Positions 28,716 to 40,396 of a stretch of DNA of 64,000 bases are shown one piece after another. The stretch is from Cubamyces lactineus (lineage: Eukaryota; Basidiomycota; Agaricomycetes; Polyporales; Polyporaceae): NCBI GenBank assembly GCA_022376465.1, contig JACDTU010000016.1, positions 124,001 to 188,000 of the forward strand, written 5' to 3'. Every line of letters begins with the position of its first letter. The first letter of the stretch is position 1. The notes under the pieces are model-generated. The model searched no databases and was not told the origin of the DNA. It was given only the letters and a program-made list of their open reading frames with translations. Position numbers and translations under genes: made by a program.

Positions 28716-30399
28716 ATGTCGAGCGCATACCTAGAAGACACCAAGGACATCAAGGCCCTGCGCCCCGACAGCATCGAAGGCCCACCATCCCTTCCGAACT
28801 CCCCATCCGCCCCTCATGATGAAATTCATCTTCCAGTGCGCCCGCCGCTCGACTATTCGTCTGCGCCTGCGTTTGCGAGGAGCTTGTGGAGACGCTTCGC
28901 GAGCTTATGGACCAAGCGCTTCGTTCTCTCGCTGCTTGCGGGACAGCTGGTCTCGCTGTGCATAACCTGCACAAACGTTACGACCACTGAACTTGTCAAC
29001 CGTAACTGGGCACTGCCCACTACCCAGACGTTCTTCCTGTATGTGCTTGGCCTCACAGAATGGAATCGGAGATACTGACAGTCCTATCAGGTACTTTTCC
29101 CTCTTCGTGATTTACACACCCTACACAATATACAGATGTAAGCTACTCGTTACCCAGAGAGACCAAACACACACTCAACCTGGCACGCAGACACTTTCGT
29201 CGGATGGCTCAAAATGCTTTACAAGGACGGCTGGAAATGTACGTTTCCCAGGCTGTCATCGTATCGCACCTCGTGCTAATCGCGTGCGACCTCCACAGAC
29301 ATTATTCTGGCGGCCTGCGATGTCGAAGGCAACTTCCTCGTCGTCAAAGCGTACCAATACACAACGCTGCTCTCATGCATGCTTCTTGACGCATGGGCGA
29401 TCCCCGTCTGCCTCCTCTTCTGCTTCATCTACATGCGCCCCAAGTACCACTGGACGCAGCTCCTCGTTAGTGCTATCTATTGTTGTTTCGCTGCGATAGC
29501 TTGGCGCTGACCTATGTGTGCAACTTACAGGGCGTGCTCATATGCGTAGGCGGCCTGGGCATGCTTGTCGCCTCGGACGAGATCACGGACAAGGACTGGC
29601 CCGCGTCCAGCCGCGCCAAGGGTGATATATTCATGCTCGTCGGCGCGACGCTCTACGGCTTCAGTGCGTCACCCGCGAGCTCTTTTCTTCGCATGCATTG
29701 AGTGGATGCTGACGGAACGATATTGTTGTACAGCGAACGCGACGGAAGAGTTCTTCGTGCGCCGCTCGCCGCTGTACGAGGTCGTCGGGCAGCTCGGTAT
29801 GTGGGGCGTCCTCATCAACGGCATCCAGGCCGCGGGGCTCGAGCACAAGGACATGACTACCGCGAGCTGGAACGGTGCGACGAGTGAGTCTCCCCCCTCT
29901 TCGGGTTTCGGTATGGGGCGTGAGTGGACTTGGTACTGACACGCATCCGGGATAGTCGGGCTGCTCGTCGCGTACACGGCGGCGATGTTCATCCTGTACA
30001 CCGTCGCGCCGATCCTATACCGCATGGCGTCTTCGGCGTATTACAACCTCTCGCTGCTCTCAAGCGACTTCTACGGCCTCCTCTTCGGGCTCTTCCTCTT
30101 CGTAAGTGTTGGCGTCCCCCCTGGCTGTCTGCCATGTTGACCTAAATATTCTTCGGCACGACAGCACTACTCCGTGTACTGGCTGTACTTCCCCGCGTTC
30201 GCGGTTGTCATCCTCGGGCTCATCATCTACTTTTGGCACGCCACGCGTACGTCTCTCTCTCTTCTGCAACTTTGTCTTCACACTGATACTGATTGCATCT
30301 GTCGTGCTTGCAGCGGAGGAGCAAGGCAAGATCGAGCCCCGCGTGCCCGAGTACGTCAACGAGCGGGGCGGGACGGCGCTCGTCGTCGGCCAAGTCTAA
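28716..30399 (+). CDS. Solute carrier family 35 F-type transporter
   Basis: This is a predicted drug/metabolite-superfamily transporter of the SLC35F1/F2/F6 (DUF914) branch with about ten spans. From ATG 28716 a cytosolic leader (MSSAYLEDTKDIKAL) precedes the first span, FVLSLLAGQLVSLCITCTNV, and TTELVNRNWALPTTQTFFLY. Exons continue with FSLFVIYTPYTIYR, LLSCMLLDAWAIPVCLLFCF, GVLICVGGLGMLVASDEITD and GDIFMLVGATLYGF. These are followed by NATEEFFVRRSPLYEVVGQL, FILYTVAPILYRMASSAYYN, LLSSDFYGLLFGLFLFHYSV and VVILGLIIYFWHAT. The tail EPRVPEYVNERGG reaches the stop at 30399. The VGATLYGF-N-EEFFV block and LLSSDFYGLLFGLFLF are family hallmarks. About eight introns. Transported substrate unknown. Confidence 0.92.
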
Positions 30400-31214
30400 A
30401 TGCCCGTCCGTCTGTCCACACGAACACCCTCCTTTGGACGATTTTCTGTAACGACACGACACGACCGAAGACAAACACAAAAGTAATTAGGGAGAACCTC
30501 GAGCTTCGAGCCAGGGTACCTGACGAGGAGGCCCAGGGGGTTGTACGATACGTATCGTTTTCCGCACGCGCGTACGTGTGTATGTGAACAACGGGGTGCG
30601 GTTTCGCTGGTGCGGGTCTCTGCTCTGAATGTGGATCTACCGGAGTTTTTCTTGATTAATAGAAACTGAAGAAGGCGTTGAGCGTGTGGCGGCAACAAAT
30701 TGAGTACAATTATTGATCGTCAGACGGAATGCGGTTTTCGCGCGTTCCGCTGCAAGCGCAGTCTTCCTGCTATATATGTCGCGCTTCAGTTATATGTCTT
30801 CGGAGTTATGTAGATTTGATGTGGCGAGGGAGTTGGCTCGGCGTGACACAGAGGACACAGAGGACCCGGGGCGACTTAGCGGCTTCCAAATTGTCGGGAT
30901 GACCGCCAGGTGGAAAACGCGAAGCGCCGTGACTTGACGGAGGGCTGCGTCGAGCGTCACGCGTCATCTCCACGTTCAACCCGTACACATTCATGAAAAT
31001 CCGGTAGGAGTGTTCAGAAATCTATCTTGTACAACCTTCGTTGTGATACGAATGTACTGATCCTCCCGAAAGCCGGATGCGAGTACCTCCCACTATGTAG
31101 TACTCACGGGGCTCGAGAAGTGCATGCAGAGCATATGCGACCTCAAGCCGTTTCGAAGGCTCTGTCAGAGTCACCCTGGTGCAAACGGCGGAAAAAATAC
31201 ATCTTGGGATCCCG
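30400..31214. other. Intergenic, no gene recognised
   Basis: 3' UTR of the transporter followed by AT-richer sequence. No supported frame. Confidence 0.5.
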
Positions 31215-31427
31215 ATGTCCACGGTTGTGCATACAGTCGCGTTGGATCTAAGTAAGTCATCGCTGGCATCCGGATGAGCATTCTCAGAACTCGCTCTGAT
31301 ACTTGTCCTTACAGGTGCGCTTCCGGACCCCATCGCCGACATGCACGGCCTCAGGCGCAACGGCAATCGCGACCTGCTCTTGGACCTCTACACCTTCGAG
31401 GACGCAAGCCCCGGGGGTGGGATGTGA
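31215..31427 (+). CDS. Small unidentified reading frame, two exons, doubtful
   Basis: ATG 31215 opens MSTVVHTVALDLS. A canonical GTAAGT donor and a TTACAG acceptor join it to ALPDPIADMHGLRRNGNRD and a stop at 31427. The splice signals and codon-like composition make a real exon pair possible, but I do not recognise the product and it may be the remnant of a longer gene. A nearby plus-strand frame (about 31555-31774) has one hydrophobic stretch (LRLVLFVLFVLLELIVFATL) and could be another remnant. Confidence 0.25.
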
Positions 31428-32255
31428 CGCCAACGCGCCATCCTCGACGAACGCTCCCCTCTGCCAGATGCATCGCCGGTACGTTCGCTTTTGCTCGCCT
31501 CAGGTTGCTGCATAGTGAAATCTGGCTCACGCGGCCTGCGGCGCTACAGGACGCGATGGATCCGCAGCTGGAAAGCGCCTGTGTTGATGACTCACCTCGC
31601 CGCGCATCGACGTTGTCCCTCTCCTCGAACAATACGCCTCTCCGGCTCGTTCTCTTCGTTCTCTTCGTGCTCCTCGAGCTGATAGTCTTCGCGACCCTCC
31701 TATGGCTCATGCTTCCCGCCTTCGCATTCCTGCTGCGACGCCGCTCGTTCCTTGTCGAATACCTGCACTTTTAACACTGTAACCTCTCGTTCTGCGTGAG
31801 CTCTGTCATTACTGTGGACTCGGCCCGGTCTTCCTACGTCTCGATCTGGTAGCGCATCTCCTCACCCTCGCTTGGCACCCATCTGGCTTGCTCTTTACTC
31901 GTATACTACAGCAAGACTGGCTCTCTTCTATACTGTCCTTATGCTTCTCACTATTGCGCACCACTAAGCACCACATGGACCGCGTATATGGGCCTCTGAG
32001 ATTCGCCGCGGACTTCTCAGTGCAGGTCTAATGGACAAAAATTTCTCGGTCATTGGCTACGGAATCAGTACCTTCGCAGTTTCTTCATCACTCACCGCAA
32101 TGCACCGTGCCAGATACAACCATCGAACGCGGACGATTATTCTCCCAACCTCAGGCTCGCCGGATCCTGCTGATGTCACTGCATGGTCTCACGCACCAGG
32201 CGAGTCTTGTACAAAATATATACACGCCAAGACATCCTATTGATACAATGTTCGA
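31428..32255. other. Intergenic, downstream of the opsin relic
   Basis: Apart from the doubtful hydrophobic frame at about 31555-31774, nothing is recognisable. Confidence 0.4.
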
Positions 32256-32540
32256 CTACACGTTCCTGGAGGGACTGTTCGTACCAGTCGGTGTAGTAGC
32301 GTCCACTGCGGCGGCATCCGAGTCGGCCCTAGCGACTGCACCATTTACTCCACGGGCCCCGGCGCCGCTGGTACTTGTACTTTCCGCTCTGCAGACCAAA
32401 CGCAGCGTCTACCCCGCGCAGCTTCCACAGGAAGAACAGGAAGACCGCTCCAGCGAGGAGTGAGGACGTCGAGGATCCCGAACCAGATCATCTCGGATGT
32501 GGGTACCATTATGACGTTCGCGACGCGCGCCCTCGGAGAG
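32256..32540 (-). pseudogene. Opsin-like seven-span protein, C-terminal fragment with frameshifts
   Basis: Read on the minus strand, this segment gives ANVIMVPTSEMIWFGILDV, the turn into helix G of fungal opsin and opsin-related proteins. A single-base frame change then gives SLLAGAVFLFFLWKLRGVD and AAFGLQSGKYK. A second change gives a Gly/Ala/Thr-rich tail ending TPTGTNSPSRNV and a stop at 32256. Just upstream, LSEGA in another frame resembles the end of the preceding loop. No earlier helices are found. The helix G position where retinal-binding opsins carry Lys shows none, so this derives from an opsin-related, non-retinal type or the residue was lost. Two or more frame changes plus the missing 5' part argue for a relic. 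Confidence 0.6.
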
Positions 32541-33031
32541 CCTGGCGCTCAAGATTGAACGCTGTACCTTTGGTGCGCGGAAGGCCTAATGACGTTGCTC
32601 GTCGTTCACAAGTGCAGTATTGCTAGAGCAGTGCCGCTCGAGCCGAGATGAGTTTCATGTGATGAGATGTAAACATTACGACGATACATCAGGGTTCAAA
32701 CGAAAAAAAAGAAGCAACGAAGAGCGAGGGTGTGTACGCAGCCCGCGAGACGGCGAGCGTCCGCGGACGTGCGAATGAAGTGTGTGTGTACAGTGCTAAA
32801 ACGCCAGAAGAAAAGAAGAAGAAAAAACCTCGTCCTAAACCAAAGGACACGCTAGAAAATCTACTCATACATCCATAAATACTTTATCAACCGTTCTCCA
32901 TCCCTCCAACCCTCCAAATACTCTTCCAATCTTCCATCTTCCCCAGCTACACAGCAGAGGTGAGATTCGTTGAGATCCCCCCGCCTAGCATCGGAGACCG
33001 GGGAGCCGGCACGCGCATTACGCACCACGGC
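32541..33031. other. Intergenic
   Basis: AT-richer sequence with A-runs near 32704-32712 and 32810-32826. It replaces the region where the 5' part of the opsin-like gene should be. No gene seen. Confidence 0.5.
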
Positions 33032-33944
33032 CTATACGAGACGGCGTGCCGGCTCCGCGGCGGCCTTGGCGGCCTCCTCGCGCGCCTGCTGCTCCTGCAG
33101 CTGCCGCTGCCACTCCTCGAACTGCTTGAACTTGGCCTCGCGGAGCGCCTTGAGCTCGCGCTCCTGCTGTTCGCGCTGCGCGCGGTGCTCCGCCAGTTTC
33201 TGCGACGGACGCCATCCATCCACGTCAGTAAGCTTATTCGGGTCTCGCGAAGATGAAATGGGGAGATGGGGGATGGGGAGAGACTCACAGCTTTGAGGCT
33301 CTCAACGGTGACGAGCAGATTGTTGAGCGTCGCCTCGGACAGCTCGGTGATCTACACGCGGAACACGGATATGTCAGCATTAAGCACTTCAAGCCTGCGG
33401 ATGACGCATCCAGCCCGAGACGCACCGTGTCCGTCGCCTGCTGCACGATGTCTTTCTCGCCCTGCCCCGGCCGCTCGAACGTCCCCGGAACAGGCATCGG
33501 CGGGCCCCACGCGCCCTCTGGCCTGTTATCGCGCGCACCCCAGGCACCCCATCCTGGACGCCCGTGCGCATCCTGCTGCTGCTGTTGCTGCGCCCTCGCA
33601 TCGCGCCCCCACGGGCCCCATCCCCATCGCTCCCAAGTCCCCTGTCCCTGTCCGTGAGCCTGGGGCTGTGCCTGCGCTTGCGTCTGGTCCTGCATCTGCG
33701 CGGGCGTCGGTCCCGCAGCCTCGCCCGACGGAGGAGGGCCGTTCACAGGGCCGGGAAAGGCGGAGCCGGGCGCGGGGTACGCGTTCTGGGGGATGCGGTC
33801 CCGCCAGCACGCGCGGGCCTGCTGCCAGGCGTGCGCATCGTGGTGGCAGTGCCACCAGGTTGCGGTGCCGGCGCCGAGGATGAACCAGAAGATGCGGGCG
33901 GAGGCGCGGCCGCAGCGGTGAGGGTAGTGGAAGTGCGGGTGCAT
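33032..33944 (-). CDS. Uncharacterised membrane-anchored protein with C-terminal coiled coil
   Basis: I do not recognise this protein. From ATG 33944 it starts MHPHFHYPHRCGRASARIFW with a short hydrophobic stretch (IFWFILGAGTATWW). A Pro/Gly/Gln-rich linker follows (QDQTQAQAQPQAHGQGQG and a QQQQQQ run near 33585). After an intron comes ITELSEATLNNLLVTVESLK, then a charged heptad-rich helix (KLAEHRAQREQQERELKALR, QFEEWQRQLQEQQAREEAAK) ending RRLV at 33032. The last two exons join across GT-AG introns at about 33290 and 33225. The hydrophobic N-terminus plus coiled coil suggests an organelle-membrane tether, but that is inference only. Confidence 0.65.
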
Positions 33945-34994
33945 TTTGCGGTGGTAGCGATAGGTGTGGTGGCGGTGATTGTTTGTATAGCGGAGTGTGG
34001 AGTATGAATGAAGAAAGGCTCTGTGAGAGCGGGTGGTCGTGTGAGAGGTACTGGGTGTGTGTATGAGGATGCCGGATGTGTTTGGCTTACCGGAGGACGG
34101 GGTACGGAGGTTTATATGCTTACAGGGGAGGGTGCTGCCGCGCCGTCGGGATGCGTCAACCTTTGCTCGACCGACGGAGGGAGAGAGAAGAGAGGGTATG
34201 AAGACGTTCGGCGCGAGGAGCAGCTGCGAGCGGGCTGGAGTGGCGTAGACTTGCGGATGGAGAGGAAGCGCTAGAAAAGTGACAGCGGCCGAGGGGGTTG
34301 CGTATATTAGGGAGGGGTGGTGAGAGGCAGCTGCCGAGAGGACTGGTGAGGCCTAAGGAGGAGGCCAAGCATGGCGACGGATGCGGAAGGACGGCGTAAG
34401 TCAGACGGCACTAGCTGCTGTGGGCGAAGCAAGAGATGGCGTGCCGATGCGCTGACTGCTCCTCCGCTCGGCCTCCGCTCCGGCCACTTGACGCGTCTTG
34501 CCGGCCGCCGGCTTCTTATTCCACCGCGTCAGGTCACACCGTGACACATCGCGTCAGGTTCATCGCCTCCAACCTCGCGTCCACTTGCGTCTGGCATCGG
34601 ACTATCGACGCCACACCGTACGACAGGCTGCACGGCCCTTGTGGCGCAAGTGATAACGTCCATCCAGAGCAGCAATAGCCAATGGAGTCGGAGGAAACGC
34701 ATACAACTCACACAAACGATATGGCCCAGGATAGTCGCCGCGCATACATCCGCCGTAGGATCTTACACGATCACTTGCAAAGAGTTATTGATGAGACGCC
34801 CTTTAACCATGTCAGTATATCTCATAAAAACATACGGCTTGCCATGAGTAATAATAATTTGGCCCGGCCAGACACTCCCGCAGAGGCTCGCCTTGCTATC
34901 CACTCTTCAGTCACTGAACGTCTCAACAGCGGACGCCCAGGATACTCCCAAGGCTCATTTACCAGGTGGCTTGTCCCGCGATGATCTCACCGAC
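33945..34994. other. Intergenic or unresolved 5' exons
   Basis: A plus-strand frame at 34682-34984 could hold upstream coding exons of the next gene, but I found no splice pair that keeps frame with it. Otherwise nothing is recognised. Confidence 0.4.
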
Positions 34995-35982
34995 ATGGCA
35001 CCCGTTTCACTGGATCGTGTAGGCACGCATCCGACCCTTACTTCTCACAGTGTGCTGAATCCCTTAACATAGGAATTGAGCGACAGGGTATCGGCAGCAC
35101 TCGAGGATGAACTGCAGCGCACCCTGCTCTCCATCGCAGATTACTTTGTTGCGAACAATCCAGCGGGTGAGTACTGTACGCCCACTACCGTTGGTTATTC
35201 CGAAAACCGCTGATGAGTGATCGTAGAGGATGCAGACGACGAACGTCTTCAAGCCGCGTCCCAACTACCCCAAACCATCCACCAACGGAAAGAAGCACTC
35301 GCAGAACAACGCCGTTCTCTAACAAAATCCCGCGCCCGAGTCCTCGAACTCGTCCACCGCATCAACGACGTGAGCCCGCTACCGCACTCATACCCTCACC
35401 TGTTCGCATGATCGCATCGATACTAACTAGTCGTATTTGACGCAGGCCCATCCCGAGCTCGAAGCGGAGCTCACCCTCGCGCTCGAGACCATCCCGCCCC
35501 AGCTCCGCGCCGCACGCACCGCGCAGGCCGACGTCCTCGCCGCGACGATCGAGGCTGCGCTGCTCAAGCTATCTCTCCTCCGCGCCCGCGCACACCGCGC
35601 GTTGTACGGCTTCTCCGGATCGCGCGCCGCGCCAGACCACGTTGCTCGAACCAAGGACAAGACCGGGGCCGGGACCAAGCCGAGGACGAAGACGGAGACG
35701 AAGACGGAAACGGAAACACCACCCGGGCACAACGCGACCGTCGCACACGCCGTGGCCGCGGCGCACGAGGCGCTGCGTGCACGACAGCGCGCGCAGGAAG
35801 ACGAGATGCGGGAGCTCGACGGGCAGATCGCGGCGTATGAGGGCATGCTAAGCCTCGTGGACGGCGCGGGGAGCGGGAGGGAGGGCCCGTTCGCGCAGGT
35901 CGTGAGCGATATGGCGCGCGTGAAGCGGGAGACGGAGGAGTGTTTGCAGGAGCTGAAGAGGTTGGGCTGGACGGAGGGGTGA
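34995..35982 (+). CDS. Uncharacterised coiled-coil protein
   Basis: I do not recognise the family. Translation is clear from MAPVSLDR (ATG 34995, tentative), joined across a GT-AG intron to ELSDRVSAALEDELQRTLLS and IADYFVANNPA. The next exons give RKEALAEQRRSLTKSRARVL and AHPELEAELTLALETIPPQL. Mostly helical, charged, with heptad-like Leu spacing. A low-complexity Lys/Thr/Glu insert (TKPRTKTETKTETET, about 35675-35720) splits the helical part. The end is MARVKRETEECLQELKRLGW with the stop at 35982. Three exons joined by canonical introns support a real gene. The true start may lie upstream. A kinetochore or cytoskeletal subunit is possible but not shown. Confidence 0.6.
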
Positions 35983-36005
35983 GATGAGATGAGAGGACAA
36001 GAGGA

Positions 36006-36036
36006 ATGGGGGTGGGGGTGGGTGTGGGTGTGGGTG
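36006..36036. repeat. GGGTGT simple repeat
   Basis: G/T-rich microsatellite (GGGTGTGGGTGT) just after the stop codon of the coiled-coil gene. Confidence 0.75.
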
Positions 36037-36150
36037 TTGTATGATTGAGCTGTAGGATAGGTTGAGGTATCGCTTTCCGTGCGTGATGATTTAGTCTATT
36101 TGGTGTTTGTACGATCTGGAGCGGACGAAGTGTATTGCAGCATATACCCA

Positions 36151-38730
36151 TTACAGGTACTCGTCGCAGTTTAAAATGAACTTTGTGTAGAACCGTACGC
36201 CATCCAACCATCCTTCCGCCCTTATAGCTGTCCCAGACAGCATGGCGACGTTAGTCGTTAGTGAAATCCAGGTAGATTTCACCGTCCACTCACCTTCGTT
36301 CACGGTATGATAGCCATTGTACAAGTCACCTTCCCGCCTATGGGAGTACCGCACGATGTTCTGCGTCAAGTTCCAATACCGCGAAGTGTCTATCAAAACC
36401 CCCTCTCAGTCCTCGGCTCCTCATATGTAGACGTCCCCCTCTCGAAAAATATCTAGCTCACCAGTGTTCCCACGTTCGATCTGAGGCACCACCACGACAG
36501 CGCCCCCGTCGTACCCCCGCGCGCTCTGCTCGATCGCTCCCCTGATCGTCCCCGCGAGGACCTGGTACGCATCCTCGGAGCCCGTGGGGGTCACGGGCGA
36601 CGGATCCAGGGCATACCCGTAGGCGACGGCGAGCGAGAGGTGGGCTGGGCCAGAACCTACGCCCAGGACTGGGTGGCCCCAGGCGTCCATTGTGAGGTTG
36701 TATCGCTTCGCGAGCGGGAGGAGAAGGTCGGTTAGGCGCTCTTGGACGGCTGCCACGGAACTACATGCGCCAAGTCAGGACCCCGCGCGTACTCACATCA
36801 TCAAACTCGCATGAATGGAGTGTGGACGCACCTATGCTCAACGATACGGTGGTTCACGACCGCCCACGCGCGCTCCGGCAGCGCGTTCACCTTCACCCCG
36901 CCCGCGATGACGTCCGCCGCCTGCGTCGTGCGCAGCTGCGTGTCGTATTCGGCCCCGAACCTGTCCAACAGGGCGTCCTTGAGCTCCTCGAGCGCCGTAT
37001 CGTCGTGTACCGCCGCGAGCGCGAGCCGGCGGACGTCCTCGGGGTACTCGGGCGCGTATGCCGCGGCGCAGAGCGTCGCGTTGAACGCGCTGCTTTGGCG
37101 CGTGAGGATCGGCGGGTGGGGGTTGTCTTCCAACTTGACGAGCATCGCGGCGAGCATGCCGATGGCCTGGTGTTGATCGTGCGTGTATGCCGCGAGAATC
37201 AGTGCGGTCTGAAGGGAAGGAGGTGACAAAGATGGCTGACCGTGTGTCTTGGCGGAACGCTCGAGTGTCCGCCAGGCGCAGTGACTTCGATCTGGACATC
37301 GAGGTAGCCCTTCTCGGACAGTGCAGGAAAGGCAAAGATGACGTCTCCGCCGTACGCCTTTCCGTACGGAGATCCTGGGCGATTGCTCAGGCATCCCTCG
37401 GAGAGCGTAGTTCATCTCGGGGTGCACTCACCACCCTCATCCAGCAGTAATGCGAAGCCGTTCGTACCGTATCTTGCTTCGAGATAGGGAGAGAGGTGTC
37501 CGGCGCCCTATGCGATAGTCAGTCGCCTCCGAATCCCAGCACAAGGAGATGGGAACTATGATGGAACCATACCTGCGTTCCGGAGCTCTCCTCGTCGATT
37601 CCGAAAGCCCAGACGAACGTCCTGCGAGGCTCGAATCCGTGCTCGAGGAGCACGTCGATTGCCTGGCTGACTCGCAGCAGAAGGTCAATGGTGTAATCTT
37701 ACACTATGGCCGACGGGCGGTGGAGCGCGACCTACAAAGAAGCTACAAGGTCGGACTTGTCATCGCAAGAGCCGCGACCCCATATCCACGTTCCTGTATT
37801 CGACACATCAGAACCAACCCCCCATATGCAAGAATTCAGGCGTCACTCCACGTACGTACCATCGTAGAACCCGGAGTATGGTGGATGGACCCAGGCGTCG
37901 ATGGCAGCAGGGTCTGCTGCGACGACATCTATTGCAACGTTCACATTGAATCCCACACCAAACCACAAGTGCACGACAATTATACCTTGATGTGCCGTCA
38001 TCAGTACTGGCAGAGCGTCCTCGTCTGAGCCCTGCCAGTGCAGCACGAGGGCGTAGGTGTTAACTTTCGTCACATTCAAACTCTTGTACCTGTGGGCCGT
38101 GGTTCACACGTCCAGTCAGTACAGCACTGAAGGTCAAGCGTCCTATGATTGGACCGCTCACACCCTAGGGAACGTCTTCTCCAGGTACTCATGCAGCTCT
38201 CCAAAGACGTCCCAGCGGCTGTCTTCGCCTACCGGGGCGAGGTCCTCGTATGACACTGTCCTACGGCATCGGGTCAGGTTTGGCCTCGACAATCCAATGA
38301 TCGAGAGTCAACACCCACGGAATCTGTACAGCGCCGCCTAGCGCCTTGTAAGCCTCCAATTTGAACGTCTCGTCCGCAAAGCGCTTGCTCAAGCCCTCGT
38401 CGAGGGCACGATGCCTCGACGGAACGAGTGGCTTCGCCTGGGGACACACGGCCGATGCTTGACCCAAGAAATGTGGGGACGCGGTGTCATCGTGCGCATA
38501 CACGGATACCCCTTGTGGCAGGCCGAGTCCCGACGCAACGGGGAGAAAGTAAGACGACGAGCCCCTTGTCGCGAGTACGGAGAGTAGGGCGGAGCGAAAG
38601 AGGCTGTAGCTGAGCAGGATGCCAAACACGAAGACGGCCGCGATGTAGGGGGTGAGCTTGCCGCCCCTGCCGTTCTTCCCGCGGAATGTCGCACGTCTAT
38701 ATGAGCTAAGCGCAGTGATATAGAGGATGT
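36151..38730 (-). CDS. CPS1: Carboxypeptidase S-like M20 metallopeptidase (Gly-X carboxypeptidase)
   Basis: This is a vacuolar type II membrane zinc carboxypeptidase of family M20. An N-terminal span (LTPYIAAVFVFGILLSYSLF) is followed by a lumenal catalytic domain. VLMTAHQDVV carries the zinc-ligand HxD, GRGSCDDKSDL the bridging Asp, FGIDEESSGTQGAGHL the catalytic Glu pair. Then come the dimerisation lid (GYLDVQIEVTAPGGHSSVPP) and the C-terminal lobe (AAVQERLTDLLLPLAKRYNL and PVTPTGSEDAYQVLAGTIRG). The end is FYTKFILNCDEYL at 36151. About ten introns. The start is unresolved: the frame is open upstream of the span without a Met, and a possible first exon begins at ATG 38847 (MIAALNERQERQ), joining across a GT-AG intron. 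That exon could instead belong to the neighbouring fragment. Confidence 0.85.
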
Positions 38731-38763
38731 CAGCAATGCATTCCTGTTGCTAGACTCAGGGCA

Positions 38764-39072
38764 TCAGACGACGAGGCGGGGTTGAGCCTGAGGACGTCGG
38801 CCTGGTGGCACCTGCCTTTCTTGGCGCTCGTTCAGAGCGGCGATCATCCTGGGACCCACACGAGCCTCCATGTTCGCAGTATTGGCTAAGTGTGTCGTAA
38901 GCTTGACAAGATGTCTGCCTGCGAAGGGCGAGCATGGGGTGATGGCGGTCAAGAGCACGCATGCAGCCGCATACAAAGCTGCCGCCGTCAATATGTATAT
39001 GGTGTGACTAGCCGCCTTTCCCCGTATACGCCACAGTAAATTGATGGTTTCTTGTGTAACAAGTGTGGGCAA
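38764..39072 (-). CDS. Unidentified membrane protein fragment
   Basis: An open frame from ATG 39072 with one or two hydrophobic segments (HTIYILTAAALYAAACVLLT) and an amphipathic tail (MEARVGPRMIAALNERQERQ). It resembles the C-terminal span and cytosolic tail of basidiomycete seven-span proteins in general character, but I cannot assign a family. No convincing upstream exons are seen, so it may be a relic. It abuts the unresolved 5' end of the carboxypeptidase. Confidence 0.3.
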   Translation of the reverse strand: MPTLVTQETINLLWRIRGKAASHTIYILTAAALYAAACVLLTAITPCSPFAGRHLVKLTTHLANTANMEARVGPRMIAALNERQERQVPPGRRPQAQPRLVV

Positions 39073-40005
39073 CTCTACATACAGGATTGCTTGCTTGCCA
39101 AACGTTCTAGCAAACGGACGCTATGCAAGTACTTCGCGGGACGGAGGCAAATGTGTATTATGTAGGCATGGGATGGGTATGATGCTAACACACCAAGTAC
39201 TACACGTGAAGTACTAGCCCGGCAGTTTGGGCAGTAGTTGTAACTTGTATGCTGACACTGCTATCATCCAAGGACGCGAGGAAATATGCTGTCTTGGAAT
39301 AGTGATTTTGTATATAATGAGTGCCGATAAGGGTGGAGGTTGGACAGTTCAGTCACTAAACGTGATTGAGCAACCTGTGTTTCCTCCAGCACAGGTTTAT
39401 TCGAAGGCTTCTTATAAGTCAGTTGAGAACCCATCTTCAAGGCCTGAAGATAACCGAGGTAGTCTCATGATCGTTTGGATACGGGGGCTGAGATGAACCA
39501 CGCCCTGGGGATGCCGTGGTTCGCATGGGCGGGCCATTAGACCGTCAGGGCAAGTAAGAGCACTTCCCGTGCCTATGGGTGTTGAATGTCTCTCGTCGGG
39601 GTCCTCGAGGCGCGTCTGCTCATAAGCCCAAGGGAAGCCAGAGCAGGGGTAGCGGACGTCGTCCATGATTGTCTACAACCCGGATCAGCCAATATGTTCA
39701 TTTCGGCTGCATGGAAGACGTACAAGGACGAAATTGGGGTGATGGCGAGTGCGACCTCGTGGCGACAAGCAATAGCCACAAGCTGGGGACGGAAGACGCG
39801 GTGCCAGTGGTGGCGGAGGGGAAAGGAGCGCACGGGACCGCGTTCCGTACCCGGCTGTACGTCACTGGCGCCCATCTACATGCACGCAACCGCGCCTTGC
39901 ACGTCTTCCAACCACCTCCTCCTCTCGTTTCTCTTCGGATTCCTCCGCTGTATTGTACGGCAGCTTATCTTGCAGCTTCGCTCGTATCGCTACTCGCGCG
40001 ATAGC
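39073..40005. other. Intergenic, left flank of the mobile element
   Basis: No gene recognised. Open frames of about 100 codons on both strands at 39570-39890 lack motifs. This is pre-insertion flank DNA and would once have been continuous with the MAP kinase promoter at 46193. Confidence 0.45.
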
Positions 40006-40014
40006 GCCATTTCC
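40006..40014. repeat. Target-site duplication, left copy (GCCATTTCC)
   Basis: Nine bases, identical to 46184-46192, directly flanking the inverted repeats. Confidence 0.9.
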
Positions 40015-40293
40015 CAGGCTCCTACCCACCGTCACTGTCGAGTTGAGGGGCGAAATCCTAGAGGGAGGGTCGGGACTAGATACGAATAGGCGGGCTCGAT
40101 GCTGAGTAAATAACAAGCGCTTGTACAGTATATCGAGGTCACGTGTTCTATACTGTTAAGATGGGTTCCCCTCAACTCTTCAGGACGGCTGGCACCAAAC
40201 ATTGATAAACATCGGGGGCCCGGAGATTTGACGCTCAAATTCTCCTCCTTTTGGAAGGTGCCTGCCGTGGGCGCTTTGAATTATAGGAAAATG
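40015..40293 (+). repeat. Left terminal inverted repeat
   Basis: Pairs with 45904-46183. The outer 45 or so bases (40015-40060) are almost identical. The central 80 or so bases diverge with only islands such as TTGTACAGTAT. The inner block (about 40158-40293, from AAGATGGGTTCCCC to TTATAGGAAAATG) is again nearly identical. Confidence 0.9.
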
Positions 40294-40396
40294 TAGGTGT
40301 GTCGTTCGCTTACTTGTATCCCTATTAGGGAAGGTCTTGTAGTAGGCTGTATCGTACAGTAGGAATCTATGACTCCCTCGTATCCCGATTGTCATC

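Noticed and set aside
31215..32463. Mating pheromone precursor genes
   Set aside because: Short frames exist, but none ends in a CaaX motif and no Ste3-type receptor is nearby.
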